Positions 44,076 through 52,466 of a stretch of DNA of 59,465 bases are shown in pieces. A program made the position numbers and the translations under genes. Each line of letters starts with the position of its first letter. Position 1 is the stretch's first letter. Below the pieces are notes generated by a model. The model saw only the letters and a list, made by a program, of their open reading frames with translations. It made no database searches and was not told where the DNA came from. The stretch is from Vibrio halioticoli NBRC 102217 (lineage in GTDB: Bacteria > Pseudomonadota > Gammaproteobacteria > Enterobacterales > Vibrionaceae), in assembly GCF_000496695.1 (NCBI RefSeq), contig NZ_BAUJ01000016.1:1-59465 (forward strand), read 5' to 3'.

Positions 44076-45317
44076 ATGAACATAAAAGCAAGTATATTTC
44101 ACCAGATAGAAGAAACGATCAAGCCACTGGCTAGTAAACATGTTCCCGAAGGGACAGAAGTTCGAGCGGTTGTTGAACAATGGCTCCACGCTATAGCCAC
44201 TGACAGCCAACTTTTCGCAGACCTCAGTCTTGCAACCCCTTCGGAGATAAAAGAAGAGTTACTCTCATTACTAAAACTAGAGGGATTATTCAGTACCAGA
44301 GATAAATTTTTCAATGACACTTTCCTACACCTTCCACTTAAAATAAAGAAAGACTTTAACTTTCGTTTTATCGATCTATTTGCAGGAATTGGTGGGGTTC
44401 GTTTAGGTTTTCAAAATGCAGGTGGAGCATGCGTCTTTTCGTCAGAGTTCGATAAAAACGCTCAAAAAACTTATGCTCTGAACCATGGAGATTTTCCATT
44501 TGGAGACATAACACAGATAGATCCAATGATGATACCCGATCATGATGTTTTACTGGGTGGCTTTCCGTGTCAAGCCTTCTCTGTAGCAGGTTATCGCCAA
44601 GGTTTTGATGATGAAAAAGGCCGCGGTAATTTATTCTTTTACATCTATGAAATTTTAAAAGCGAAAAAACCTAAAGCATTTCTATTAGAGAATGTAAAAA
44701 ACCTACAGGGGCACGATAAAGGCAAAACCTTCGGAATTATAAAAGAAAGCCTAAAAGATCTTGGGTACTCTGTGAAGTTTAAGGTTATGAACTCAATGGA
44801 GTATGGGAACGTTCCTCAAACACGTGAACGTATTTACATTATTGGGTTTAAAGGCGAGAGTGAATGGGAATCCAAGACTGACAGTTTAACTAAACAGTTC
44901 ACTTGGCCTGAAAAAACATCACTTAATATCAGCATTAGAGATATTTTAGAAAAAGATGTAGGTGAAATATTTTATTATGAGAAATACGCCTGTCATGAAA
45001 TTCTAGAACAAAAGATGACAAGAAAAGATACTGTTTATCAATGGAGGCGACATTATGTTAGGGAAAATAAGAGTAATGTTTGCCCTACTTTAACCGCTAA
45101 CATGGGAACTGGCGGGCACAATGTTCCCTTAGTACTTGATGATAATGATCGTATAAGAAAGCTCACACCTAGAGAATGTTCATTTGTCCAGGGCTTTCCT
45201 GCTGAATTTCTTCTCCCTGAAGGAGTTACCAATAGCCATCTTTACAAACAATTTGGGAACTCAGTTACTGTACCGGTTGTTGAGAAAATAGCCAAGGAAA
45301 TCGCACGTCTAATTTAG
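44076..45317 (+). CDS. DNA (cytosine-5-)-methyltransferase
   Basis: Methylates cytosine in a specific DNA sequence, using S-adenosylmethionine. 413 residues. Motif I FRFIDLFAGIGGVRLGF (about 99), motif IV GGFPCQAFSVAG with the catalytic Cys (about residue 164), motif VI ENVKNL, motif VIII QTRERIYIIGF, and motifs IX-X near RKLTPRECSFVQGFP and FGNSVTVPVV. The N-terminal 95 residues before motif I are extra. The target domain lies between motifs VIII and IX. V. cholerae has an orphan C5 methyltransferase (VchM, target RCCGGY as I recall) next to guaC; this gene may be its counterpart, pushed away from guaC by the island, or the cognate partner of the enzyme at 42254. Confidence 0.95.
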   Translation: MNIKASIFHQIEETIKPLASKHVPEGTEVRAVVEQWLHAIATDSQLFADLSLATPSEIKEELLSLLKLEGLFSTRDKFFNDTFLHLPLKIKKDFNFRFIDLFAGIGGVRLGFQNAGGACVFSSEFDKNAQKTYALNHGDFPFGDITQIDPMMIPDHDVLLGGFPCQAFSVAGYRQGFDDEKGRGNLFFYIYEILKAKKPKAFLLENVKNLQGHDKGKTFGIIKESLKDLGYSVKFKVMNSMEYGNVPQTRERIYIIGFKGESEWESKTDSLTKQFTWPEKTSLNISIRDILEKDVGEIFYYEKYACHEILEQKMTRKDTVYQWRRHYVRENKSNVCPTLTANMGTGGHNVPLVLDDNDRIRKLTPRECSFVQGFPAEFLLPEGVTNSHLYKQFGNSVTVPVVEKIAKEIARLI

Positions 45318-45332
45318 GAAAAACTATAGTGG

Positions 45333-45404
45333 TCAAGTTAAATTGGCCACGGTTTGATAAGTTTGCCAGTAGAGTCGTTCCGACTTATTTGGTGTGAGAC
45401 CGCC
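45333..45404 (-). mobile_element. IS3-like transposase remnant
   Basis: On the minus strand the frame GGLTPNKSERLYWQTYQ ends at 45333 just inside TGGTCAAGTTAAATTGGCCA (45330-45349), an IS3-type terminal sequence. Only about 23 codons of the transposase C-terminus remain, cut by the IS256-like end at 45406. Confidence 0.5.
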
Positions 45405-45405
45405 A

Positions 45406-45491
45406 GAGGCTGTACCAGATTCTGTGTAATTTTAGCGAGGGGCACCCATGTTTGTGCCCCAACTCACATTAATACCCGGCTAGTTATCTAC
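45406..45491 (+). mobile_element. IS256-like element remnant, 5' end, copy A
   Basis: 86 bases from the terminal repeat GAGGCTGTACCAGATTCTGT to CTAGTTATCTAC, directly abutting the left end of the IS66 element at 45492. Nearly identical to 53504-53589 (two differences). It contains GGGGCAC-(10)-GTGCCCC, an internal hairpin. Confidence 0.7.
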
Positions 45492-45564
45492 GTAAGCGGT
45501 TAATTAACCCCACGTACCAAGCTAACTGATTGTCTGCCATAGTATCTCTTTCTAAGGAGGTACT

Positions 45565-45807
45565 ATGAATCAACAAGATAAACGGGCGTATTGGACAGCC
45601 ATTCTTGAGCAGCAACAGCGCAGCGGCTCAAGTATCAAACAGTATTGCATTGATAACAGTATTAGCTATCAAACCTTTTACTATTGGGCGAAAAAACTAA
45701 ACCAGCCAGAGCCTCAAACTGAAGTACAGCCGATTGTCGTTACTGAGCCTGCTACAGATAGCTCGACGTATGTGATCTTAACCTTTGGCAATGATGCCAT
45801 CGGGTAA
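45565..45807 (+). CDS. tnpA: IS66 accessory protein TnpA
   Basis: 80-residue protein with a helix-turn-helix-like N-terminus (SGSSIKQYCIDNSISYQTFYYW), the usual first gene of IS66 elements. AAGGAGG precedes the ATG. It may be shortened: many TnpA proteins are about 100 residues. It overlaps tnpB. Confidence 0.85.
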   Translation: MNQQDKRAYWTAILEQQQRSGSSIKQYCIDNSISYQTFYYWAKKLNQPEPQTEVQPIVVTEPATDSSTYVILTFGNDAIG

Positions 45808-46135
45808 AGTTTTTCTCATATCGGGTGTGACTGATATGCGTAAGTCTATCGATGGCCTCTCACTCATCGTCGCCGAGACCCTTGAGATGAATCCGTTCAG
45901 TGAGTCTTGGTTTATCTTTTGTAATCGAACCCGAGACAAACTGAAAATCCTATTTTGGGACACCAATGGATTTTGGGTCTATTACCGCCGCTTAGAAAAA
46001 GGCACCTTCAAATGGCCCAAACCAAGTTATGATGGGGCGATCCATATCAGCAAGCAACAATTAAGTTGGCTACTTTCAGGGCTAACGTTAAATCATGCCA
46101 AAGCTCATCGACCTTTATTTAGTCTAGAAGTGTGA
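45791..46135 (+). CDS. tnpB: IS66 accessory protein TnpB
   Basis: About 114 residues, IS66 Orf2-like family. Family patterns: GVTDMRKSIDGLSLIV and RDKLKILFWDTNGFWVYYRRLEKG. It begins within the tnpA end (ATG 45791; a TTG at 45785 and ATG at 45794 are alternatives), so translation is coupled. It is full length and intact, unlike the second copy at 49206. Confidence 0.88.
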   Translation: MMPSGKVFLISGVTDMRKSIDGLSLIVAETLEMNPFSESWFIFCNRTRDKLKILFWDTNGFWVYYRRLEKGTFKWPKPSYDGAIHISKQQLSWLLSGLTLNHAKAHRPLFSLEV

Positions 46136-46219
46136 CCGCTGATATTGATGATCATTTTGCACTTGAACGATCTTTTTTCGCTGTCACACTTAGGGTCTTG
46201 ATTTAATCTGAGCCCTGAT

Positions 46220-47554
46220 ATGACCGACCTTCCTGACGATATTGAACAATTAAAAGCGATGTTGCTTGACCTTCATCAGAAGAATGAAGCTAAAGATAAG
46301 TTACTGGCTGCAAAACAGGAAGAAGTTGCAGAGCTCAAGACTAAAGTTCAACTCTTAATCGAGCAACTTAACCTGAACAAATCAAAACGCTTCTCTGCAC
46401 AGAGTGAAAAAACGCCAAAAGGCACATTTAACGAGGCAGAGCAGCAAAATACCGTATCTAAATCAAAAGCTGATGACGGAAAAAAGAGACGAGGCCGCAA
46501 ACCTCTTCCTAAAGAGCTCGAAAGAGAAGTTCATAAACATGAGCTCAATGCTCCTTATTGTGACTGCTGTAACGAACCTTTACACCCATGCGGTGTTGAA
46601 ACGTCGGAAGAGCTAAAAATCATTCCACAAAAGGTCAGCGTTATTCGACACGAGCGAACAAAATATGCTTGTCGACAATGTGAGAAAACGCAGACTAAGA
46701 CAAAGATCGTTACTGCACCAAAACCAGCTAGTATGATCCCGAAAAGTATCGGTTGTGCCGATGCATTCTCCGCTGTCGTGACGGCAAAATACGTCAATGC
46801 ACTACCACTCTATCGCCAAGTAGATATTCTCAATCGTTCGGGTATCGATATTAGTCGGGCAACCCTGGCTAACTGGTGTGTTCAGCTTGGCTGTAAAGTC
46901 CAAATCATCATTGATGCAATGAAAGAAGAGCTTCTGAAAGAGAAGCTTATCTGCGCAGATGAGACAACGGTTCAAGTGCTACGAGAAGAAGATAAAAAAG
47001 CGCAGTCCAAGTCATACATGTGGGTCTACCGCAGTGGTGAGTTCGTTAATAATCCCGTGGTCATATACGATTATCAGTCAAGTCGCAGAGCTCAATGTGT
47101 GCAAGACTTTTTGACTGGGTACAGAGGTTATCTGCTGTCCGATGGCTACAGTGCTTACGACAAACTTGAAGATGTCACTCAAGCCGCTTGCATGGCACAT
47201 GTGCGCAGAAAGTTCACCGAGGCTCAGAAAGCTTCACCGTCTAAAAAAGCTGGCAAAGCAGAAAAGGCACTGAACTTTATCGGCAAATTATACGGTATTG
47301 AAAAGAACGCCAAAGAACTGGATGCCCAATCACGTTACCAACTACGACAACAAGAAGCCAAACCCATTTTGGATGAGTTCAAGCAATGGCTTGATGCTCA
47401 AAATGTTTTGCCTAAAGGGTTGCTTGGGAAAGCGATCTCTTACACTCAAAACCAATGGTCGAAGTTACTCACGTATCTCGAAGATGGTGATATCAGTATC
47501 GAAAATAATGTGACTGAACGTGATATAAGACCGTTCACGACGGGTCGAAAAAAC
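46220..47554 (+). pseudogene. tnpC: IS66 transposase TnpC, N-terminal part
   Basis: DDE transposase of IS66. Residues 1-445 are present: coiled-coil start (LHQKNEAKDKLLAAKQEEVAEL), a zinc-binding stretch (CDCCNEPLHP, CRQCEKTQ) and the catalytic core (LICADETTVQVL, LLSDGYSAYDKL, NNVTERDIRPF). After GRKN at 47554 the frame enters the IS110-type element and stops at 47638. The rest of the protein is at 48988-49182. Confidence 0.9.
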
Positions 47555-47555
47555 T

Positions 47556-47810
47556 CTTATGACCTTTTTCAAGTTTTTCGGCAAAACCTCTCTCTCCTCT
47601 GTGAGACGAGGCGTAGTTTCAGAGTAGGTATTGCTTGAAAGTGAATTAGCAATAACTTGGATTATACATACTCTTATTCGGGGATCTTTAGCTCCAACAT
47701 GGTTTTCGTAATGAGTTTACCTCTATCTGGCTGCTAGTATCTAACCAAGTGGTCGACTTAAATTTTTGACGAGGGTTACTCACCTGAGCTTCTTCACTTC
47801 CAAGCAAATT
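47556..47810 (-). ncRNA. Putative bridge RNA (seekRNA) region of the IS110-type element
   Basis: The non-coding end downstream of the recombinase is where IS1111-type elements encode their guide RNA. The region shows GGTCGA (47751-47756) and CTGG (47727-47730), which also occur on the two sides of the target core (GGTCGA at 47543-47548, CTGG at the right junction). This agreement is short and may be chance. RNA boundaries and structure are not defined. Confidence 0.4.
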
Positions 47811-48929
47811 TTAAACTCTCTGATTTCGAGTGGTGACAGCAATGTCCCACATGAATCCAAGTAACTCTCTCGCAACAGCAGTAATTGCTATTTGTGACTT
47901 TTTCCCTTTAGCTACCAAGCTTCGGTAACGGAAACATAACCGCTGCTGAGCTTTCCAAGAGATATCTTTGGCTTCTTGGCAAACACTATTTGGTCGATTT
48001 GCGATTAACCAACTACCGACTTTAGCATTGTTTCTATAAGCCCATGCTGCCTCATATAAAAGCCGTCTTAACTCAACATTTCCAGCTTTAGTGATCCCTG
48101 CTTTACGAGTCACACTACCACTTGAGTGTTCTCCAGGTATTAGGCCAAGGAATGCCATTATTTGTTTCGGATTACTAAATCGGGAGAAATCACCCAGTTC
48201 AGCCACAACGGAGATTGCAATCGTACGTCCGACACCTTTTAGAGCTTGAAGTTGATTAACCAAGTTATACAGTGACCAGTTAGGAAGCAACCTATCAATT
48301 TCTTGGTCTAATTGCTCAATACGATTTTCGATTTGTTCCAAGCTTTGTCGATAGTGTTCATAAGCTATTTGTTGAGAAGCTAAGGGGAAAGATTGATTTG
48401 CTAGCCATACACGATGGCGCACAGTCCACATTTTCTTTTCATACTTTTTACCTGTTCTCAGAAGAATGCTTTGGATTCGTTGCTTGGCAACTTTAGTATC
48501 TTTCTTTGCACAACTTCTGGCTCTCACAAGATCACGCATAGCTTCATGTGTTATGTCAGGTACCCAGACATCAACTAACTCACCCGCTCTCAACAACCTA
48601 GCTAAAGCGACCGCATCACGATGATCGTTCTTGATCTTGTTGGTTGATATCTTAGGTATTCTAGAAGGAGCCACAACTGTACACTCTATGTTCATGCTAA
48701 GTAGCAATCGATATAGACCATAGCCTGTTGGGCCTGCTTCGTAGCAGACAAGGATTGAACCGTGAAGCTTGATGAGCTTCTTCATTAGACGAATAACGGC
48801 CTCTTTTGCTGAAGAGATATTCCCATAAAATCGAATTTCTCCCTGCCGTTCTGGACTTGCGATCGCAACAGCAATTGTATCCTTATGCACATCAAGCCCA
48901 ATATAAGCAGAATAGTTGACGGATTCCAT
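47811..48929 (-). CDS. IS110-family DEDD recombinase/transposase
   Basis: RNA-guided recombinase of about 372 residues. The RuvC-like N-terminal domain shows D (YIGLDVHKDT), E (VCYEAGPTGYGLYRLL) and D..D (NDHRDAVALARLLR); the C-terminal domain has LKGVGRTIAISVVAELGD and the serine-bearing HSSGSVTRKAGITKAGN. ATG at 48929 is chosen because GGAGG lies 8 bases upstream. It appears intact, so the element may be active. Confidence 0.92.
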   Translation of the reverse strand: MESVNYSAYIGLDVHKDTIAVAIASPERQGEIRFYGNISSAKEAVIRLMKKLIKLHGSILVCYEAGPTGYGLYRLLLSMNIECTVVAPSRIPKISTNKIKNDHRDAVALARLLRAGELVDVWVPDITHEAMRDLVRARSCAKKDTKVAKQRIQSILLRTGKKYEKKMWTVRHRVWLANQSFPLASQQIAYEHYRQSLEQIENRIEQLDQEIDRLLPNWSLYNLVNQLQALKGVGRTIAISVVAELGDFSRFSNPKQIMAFLGLIPGEHSSGSVTRKAGITKAGNVELRRLLYEAAWAYRNNAKVGSWLIANRPNSVCQEAKDISWKAQQRLCFRYRSLVAKGKKSQIAITAVARELLGFMWDIAVTTRNQRV

Positions 48930-48987
48930 ATTGATGACCTCCAAAAACGCACCAGTAGTGAATCTAAGTATATAAGGTCATACCATC

Positions 48988-49182
48988 TGGATGTTCTCCA
49001 CTTCGGTAGGCGGAGCAATTGCAAGTGCAAACTTGTATAGCTTGGTGATGACTTGTCGCGCCAATGACATGAACCCATATTACTACTTCCAGCACCTTTT
49101 TACTGAGCTACCCAAGCGAAGTCCTACCGATGATATGTCGGATCTAATGCCGTGGAACGTGCAGATCAGTGAAGCTCAATAG
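48988..49182 (+). pseudogene. tnpC: IS66 transposase TnpC, C-terminal part
   Basis: WMFSTSVGGAIASANLYSLV and YYYFQHLFTELPKRSPTDD are the standard C-terminal pattern of IS66 TnpC. The part has 64 codons and continues in frame from 47554 when the IS110-type insert is removed. The stop codon lies inside the right-end palindrome. Confidence 0.9.
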
Positions 49183-49205
49183 AGCTTCACTGATTTATTG
49201 AGCGT

Positions 49206-49394
49206 TTACGTTTTATCCCAGTACAATACTTTGATTTTATCGCGCTGTTTGTTGGTGAACAGGAACAGTGCACCACTCCCCAAAGATAAGTCGGTGTCAC
49301 TTTCAATAATCGCAGCGAGGCCGTTAATGGACTTTCTAAAATCGACACTCTCACGATACAGGTAAACCTCTGGTGCGCTGAGCATACGTTTCAT
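49206..49394 (-). pseudogene. tnpB: Truncated IS66 TnpB of a second IS66 copy
   Basis: The first 60 residues of a TnpB (MKRMLSAPEVYLYRESVDFR, then RDKIKVLYWDK) are present. The frame is cut at about 49210 by the right end of the neighbouring IS66. The start overlaps the tnpA stop by 4 bases. Confidence 0.85.
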
Positions 49395-49782
49395 GATAAC
49401 GCACCGATAAGCTCTGCGAGATAGGCCACTGGCGTGCCTTGCGGAATGCTCAGCTCAACATCATTGACAAGCAGTGTCATGTTAGCCGTTGCAATTTGAG
49501 CTTGATACTTCGTCGTCATTTCGACGACTTCAGCTCTCACGAAGCCTTGATAAACCTCAGTTTTGTTGAGTTGTTTACGTTTGGCATAAAACGTTGAAGG
49601 ATTGACTTCCTTGAGCTTACAAAATGCAAGTGTAGACAATGAGCTCGATTCAGATTGCTCGATAAGCGTTTGCCATTCTTGGGTGGTGCGTCGTATACCC
49701 ATTTCAAATCTCCTCATGGTTGGAGACTTGATCTTATTATTCGTTCTAGGCGATTAGAATGCGGGGTTTATGACTCGCTTAC
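49210..49782 (-). mobile_element. Fragment of a second IS66-family element
   Basis: The outer end GTAAGCGAGTCATAAA (inward from 49782) is an IS66-type terminal repeat. Inside are tnpA and the first 60 codons of tnpB on the minus strand. The rest of this copy is not found on the far side of the first IS66, so a deletion or recombination followed its insertion. Confidence 0.8.
49391..49702 (-). CDS. tnpA: IS66 accessory protein TnpA of the second copy
   Basis: 103 residues from ATG 49702 (AGGAG upstream; a start at 49717 would overlap the ribosome site). MGIRRTTQEWQTLIEQSESS and TLAFCKLKEVNPSTFYAKRKQ are TnpA-like. Intact, but in a truncated element. Confidence 0.8.
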   Translation of the reverse strand: MGIRRTTQEWQTLIEQSESSSLSTLAFCKLKEVNPSTFYAKRKQLNKTEVYQGFVRAEVVEMTTKYQAQIATANMTLLVNDVELSIPQGTPVAYLAELIGALS

Positions 49783-50172
49783 TATGAATGAGTGTTTTTT
49801 GTAAATATAAAACAAAACGCACATTACATTTGATTCATATAAATATATATAAATCTTGACTAATTATGAGGCAAAGGGTGTTGTAGCCTTATATTTTCTA
49901 AATCATAGTGGTACAATTTAATACTTGAATATTTTGCATTTATTCAATTGTAAGCTTTTTATTACGCTATTCGAGTTTCTAATCGCTATGTCTTTGATTA
50001 AACCTAAGTATAGGTAGTTAAGACAGCACTAATAAAAGTCTTTATTTAGAAATGTTAGTGTGTCGAGTGGATTTGTAGTAATACATTGTGCCGGCACACA
50101 TTTATAATACAGGTAATAAGTAGTTTAATTATCAACCTATTTACGTTTAGTAACTTATAAGAGCGAATAGCT
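49783..50172. other. Intergenic region upstream of the ClpP-like lipoprotein cluster
   Basis: About 390 very A+T-rich bases, no gene seen. TGTGCCGGCACA (50087-50098) is a perfect 12-base palindrome 75 bases before the first gene of the cluster and stands out in this A+T-rich setting; it could be an operator. Confidence 0.45.
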
Positions 50173-51069
50173 ATGAAAATATGCAGTTGGTTTGTTATTG
50201 CCTTAACTGTTTCTATATTGTTTACAGGATGTTCAAGTGAAATTCATAGTCAGTCAGAAGTCCCAAAAGAACCAACAGTAGCTCCTATAGTAAAACCGAA
50301 TCCTGCAACGAATTCAGAGAATTCTAAAAAGAGCTCTATTGCATCAGCTAAGAAAACACTTACCAAGCAAAGTGCTCATAAAGTCGCAAAGACGATCCCT
50401 CACGAGCCAAATAAAAAATCGCATAAGCATCCTAAGGCTGCTGATAAGGCGATAGCTAAAAATACTCCGGTGCAAAAACATATAGCGCCACCGTTGCCTG
50501 AGAAAATGCCGCCAATTATGGCGCCAAAAAAAATTGGTCATCCTTTAGCTAATAGTACCAAGATAATTTTTATGCTAGGGCAAGATAACAAAGGTTATTA
50601 CCTATACGGTGAAGGGAAGATTACAGAGGGTACTTACGACAAGTTCTTACGTTATGTCGCTTATTACAAAGGGAAGGGTATAGCTTTAAATCGCCTGATG
50701 ATACATAGCCCTGGTGGTTTGATGAATGAGGCGATTAAAATTGGTACTTATATGCAAGAGAACAAGTGGGGATCTGCTAGTGATCAATATATGAAGTGTT
50801 ATTCCGCATGCGGAATTATTTATGCTTCTGGGGTGTTTAAACAAATTGAACCAGGGGCAGAAATTGGGTTTCACCGACCATATAACCCGAGCAAACCTGA
50901 TACAGAAAGTTTTAAAAAGCATGTGTATAAGGTTTACAAACCTTACTGGGAATATATTGGTGGTAGCTCAAAACTATATGATGAATTTATGCACAATTAT
51001 GATCGTAATCAGATGTTGATTTTGACCGAAAGTAATATTAATAAATATATGAAAGTTGAAAGAATGTAA
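50173..51069 (+). CDS. Lipoprotein with ClpP-like serine protease domain
   Basis: 298 residues. A lipoprotein signal (MKICSWFVIALTVSILFTGC) leads into a Lys/Pro/Ala-rich linker of about 100 residues that could cross the periplasm or bind the wall, then a ClpP/crotonase-like domain (about 128-290). Catalytic residues are suggested by LMIHSPGGLMNEAIKIGTYM (oxyanion Gly-Gly), KCYSACGIIYASG (Ser nucleophile) and GAEIGFHRPY (His). This is the pattern of periplasmic ClpP-like proteins of unknown substrate. It overlaps the next gene by one base, so the two are translationally coupled. It is the first of four cluster genes. Confidence 0.75.
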   Translation: MKICSWFVIALTVSILFTGCSSEIHSQSEVPKEPTVAPIVKPNPATNSENSKKSSIASAKKTLTKQSAHKVAKTIPHEPNKKSHKHPKAADKAIAKNTPVQKHIAPPLPEKMPPIMAPKKIGHPLANSTKIIFMLGQDNKGYYLYGEGKITEGTYDKFLRYVAYYKGKGIALNRLMIHSPGGLMNEAIKIGTYMQENKWGSASDQYMKCYSACGIIYASGVFKQIEPGAEIGFHRPYNPSKPDTESFKKHVYKVYKPYWEYIGGSSKLYDEFMHNYDRNQMLILTESNINKYMKVERM

Positions 51070-52466
51070 TGAAAAATATTGGTTTTGATGACATCGAATT
51101 TAAATTGGTAACACTATTCATTTTTGGCATGGGCCTCCTCATTGTTTGGTTTAATGTTATGGGTTATGAAATCCTATTTCCGAACAGGGATTACCCAATT
51201 AATCCATTTACTGTATTACTGTTTATTACCGAATCAGCTGTACTTATTTGGACTTCGTCGGTAATCAAGAATTGGTACTCAACAAGTCGAATTTTAAAGG
51301 TCGCCTTATTCGTACTTGTGCCTGCATTTTGGTTACTATGTTATACCGGAATCAATAGTTATCTTAACAGTCTGGCTACAAATGATGTCAAAATTGTTTT
51401 AACTGCTGAACATGATAATGAGACTAGACAGAATCAAATTGAAGATATATCTCGAGATATTAAAGATTTTAATACCGAATTGATTGCCCTTCGCGCTAGA
51501 AACGTAAATATTGACCATAAAATTGAAAGTGACACAAAAGAGCTATCAGCGATCAGTATTCAAGATAGTGAAAGGCGAAAAACAGCTAGAGATTGTAGCC
51601 AAAGCCCTGATTGTGCTGCTGCAATTGCTAATTTCAAAAAACAGATCGACTCGTTAAATCGCAATATTGAAACTTCGCAAAAAGATAAAGAAGCGAATAG
51701 TGACAATATACGTAAGTTGGAATCAGATATTTTTAACTCGCGATCGACAATGAATAGCTTGCGAAGTGAGATTGCGAAAGTTAACAACACCCATTCCGGA
51801 ACCAAAACAGATTATGATCAAAAGAAACAGATGTATGTATCGATCGTAAACAAAGTCAGTTCTTGGTTTGGGGTGAAATTTGACGACCCATTTGGTGCAT
51901 TTATTAGTTTTATATCAGCTTTAATATACCCTGTTTATTTCATCCTAAATTTACTGAAATCACTGAGTACTCCAGAGCATAAAGAAAGAAGAAAACACAG
52001 TTTGCTACTGAAGCGAGAGCGCCGTGATATTCGAGATATTGCGTTGGCAAAATTACTCAAATATATGCGTGTTTGGGCTAGTAGGCGCACCAAAATTATT
52101 GAAGTAGAAAAAATAGTAGAAGTACCTGTTGAGGTTGAAAAAGAAGTCGAACGTACAATTGAAGTGGAAAAAATTGTAGAAGTAGAGATCGAGAAAGAAG
52201 TAGAACGGATTGTTGAGGTTGAAAAGATTGTTGAAGTAGAAATTGAGAAATTTGTCGAAGTTCCAGTCAAGGTTGAAGTTCCGGTTTATGTTGACCGAAT
52301 TCAAAAGGTCAGTGAGCCGATGATAGTGAAAGAACCACAGATCATCATCCATGAACGAATTGTCCCAATTCCTGAGAATATTACCAGTGATGAACTAGAG
52401 GAACTACTCAATGCGCAGTCTAGATCTGAGCAAACTACAAGAGTCGAATCGCCAGAATTGGCTTAG
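51069..52466 (+). CDS. Membrane protein with coiled coil and Val-Glu-Lys repeats
   Basis: 465 residues. Three N-terminal membrane segments (about 10-32, 46-65 and 75-97) are followed by a coiled coil of about 150 residues, another membrane segment (FGAFISFISALIYPVYFILNLL, about 277-298), a basic stretch, and a repeat region (about 347-410) of units such as VEKIVEVPVEVEKEVE. The repeats alternate acidic and hydrophobic residues and look like a beta or extended interaction surface. Not recognised. Similar repeats occur in the next protein, which its gene overlaps by 56 bases. A membrane scaffold for the ClpP-like lipoprotein is a guess from the operon. Confidence 0.7.
   Translation: MKNIGFDDIEFKLVTLFIFGMGLLIVWFNVMGYEILFPNRDYPINPFTVLLFITESAVLIWTSSVIKNWYSTSRILKVALFVLVPAFWLLCYTGINSYLNSLATNDVKIVLTAEHDNETRQNQIEDISRDIKDFNTELIALRARNVNIDHKIESDTKELSAISIQDSERRKTARDCSQSPDCAAAIANFKKQIDSLNRNIETSQKDKEANSDNIRKLESDIFNSRSTMNSLRSEIAKVNNTHSGTKTDYDQKKQMYVSIVNKVSSWFGVKFDDPFGAFISFISALIYPVYFILNLLKSLSTPEHKERRKHSLLLKRERRDIRDIALAKLLKYMRVWASRRTKIIEVEKIVEVPVEVEKEVERTIEVEKIVEVEIEKEVERIVEVEKIVEVEIEKFVEVPVKVEVPVYVDRIQKVSEPMIVKEPQIIIHERIVPIPENITSDELEELLNAQSRSEQTTRVESPELA

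Larger units (their letters stand above)
47556..48988 (-). mobile_element. IS110-family element of the IS1111 type
   Basis: About 1.43 kb inserted in IS66 tnpC. Rejoining the flanks at a shared CT (47554-47555 and 48987-48988) restores the tnpC frame exactly, which fixes the ends. Subterminal inverted repeats TATGACCTT (47558-47566) and AAGGTCATA (48974-48982) lie 2 and 4 bases inside the core dinucleotides, an asymmetric layout like the IS1111 subgroup. It encodes one recombinase on the minus strand, with a 255-base non-coding end behind it. Confidence 0.85.
45492..49209 (+). mobile_element. IS66-family element, interrupted
   Basis: The left end GTAAGCGGTTAATTAA (45492-) and right end GTAAACGCTCAATAAA (inward from 49209) are matching terminal repeats. 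Inside are tnpA, tnpB and tnpC. tnpC is split after codon 445 by an IS110-type element (47556-48988). Removing that insert restores a 509-residue TnpC. No 8-base target duplication is seen: left flank TTATCTAC, right flank GTTTTATC. The copy was therefore rearranged after insertion. Confidence 0.85.

Noticed and set aside
48991..49182. Independent small gene
   Set aside because: It is the C-terminus of IS66 TnpC cut off by the IS110-type insertion.
52053..52352. Minus-strand frames opposite the Val-Glu-Lys repeats
   Set aside because: Low-complexity mirror of the repeat region; no start signals.
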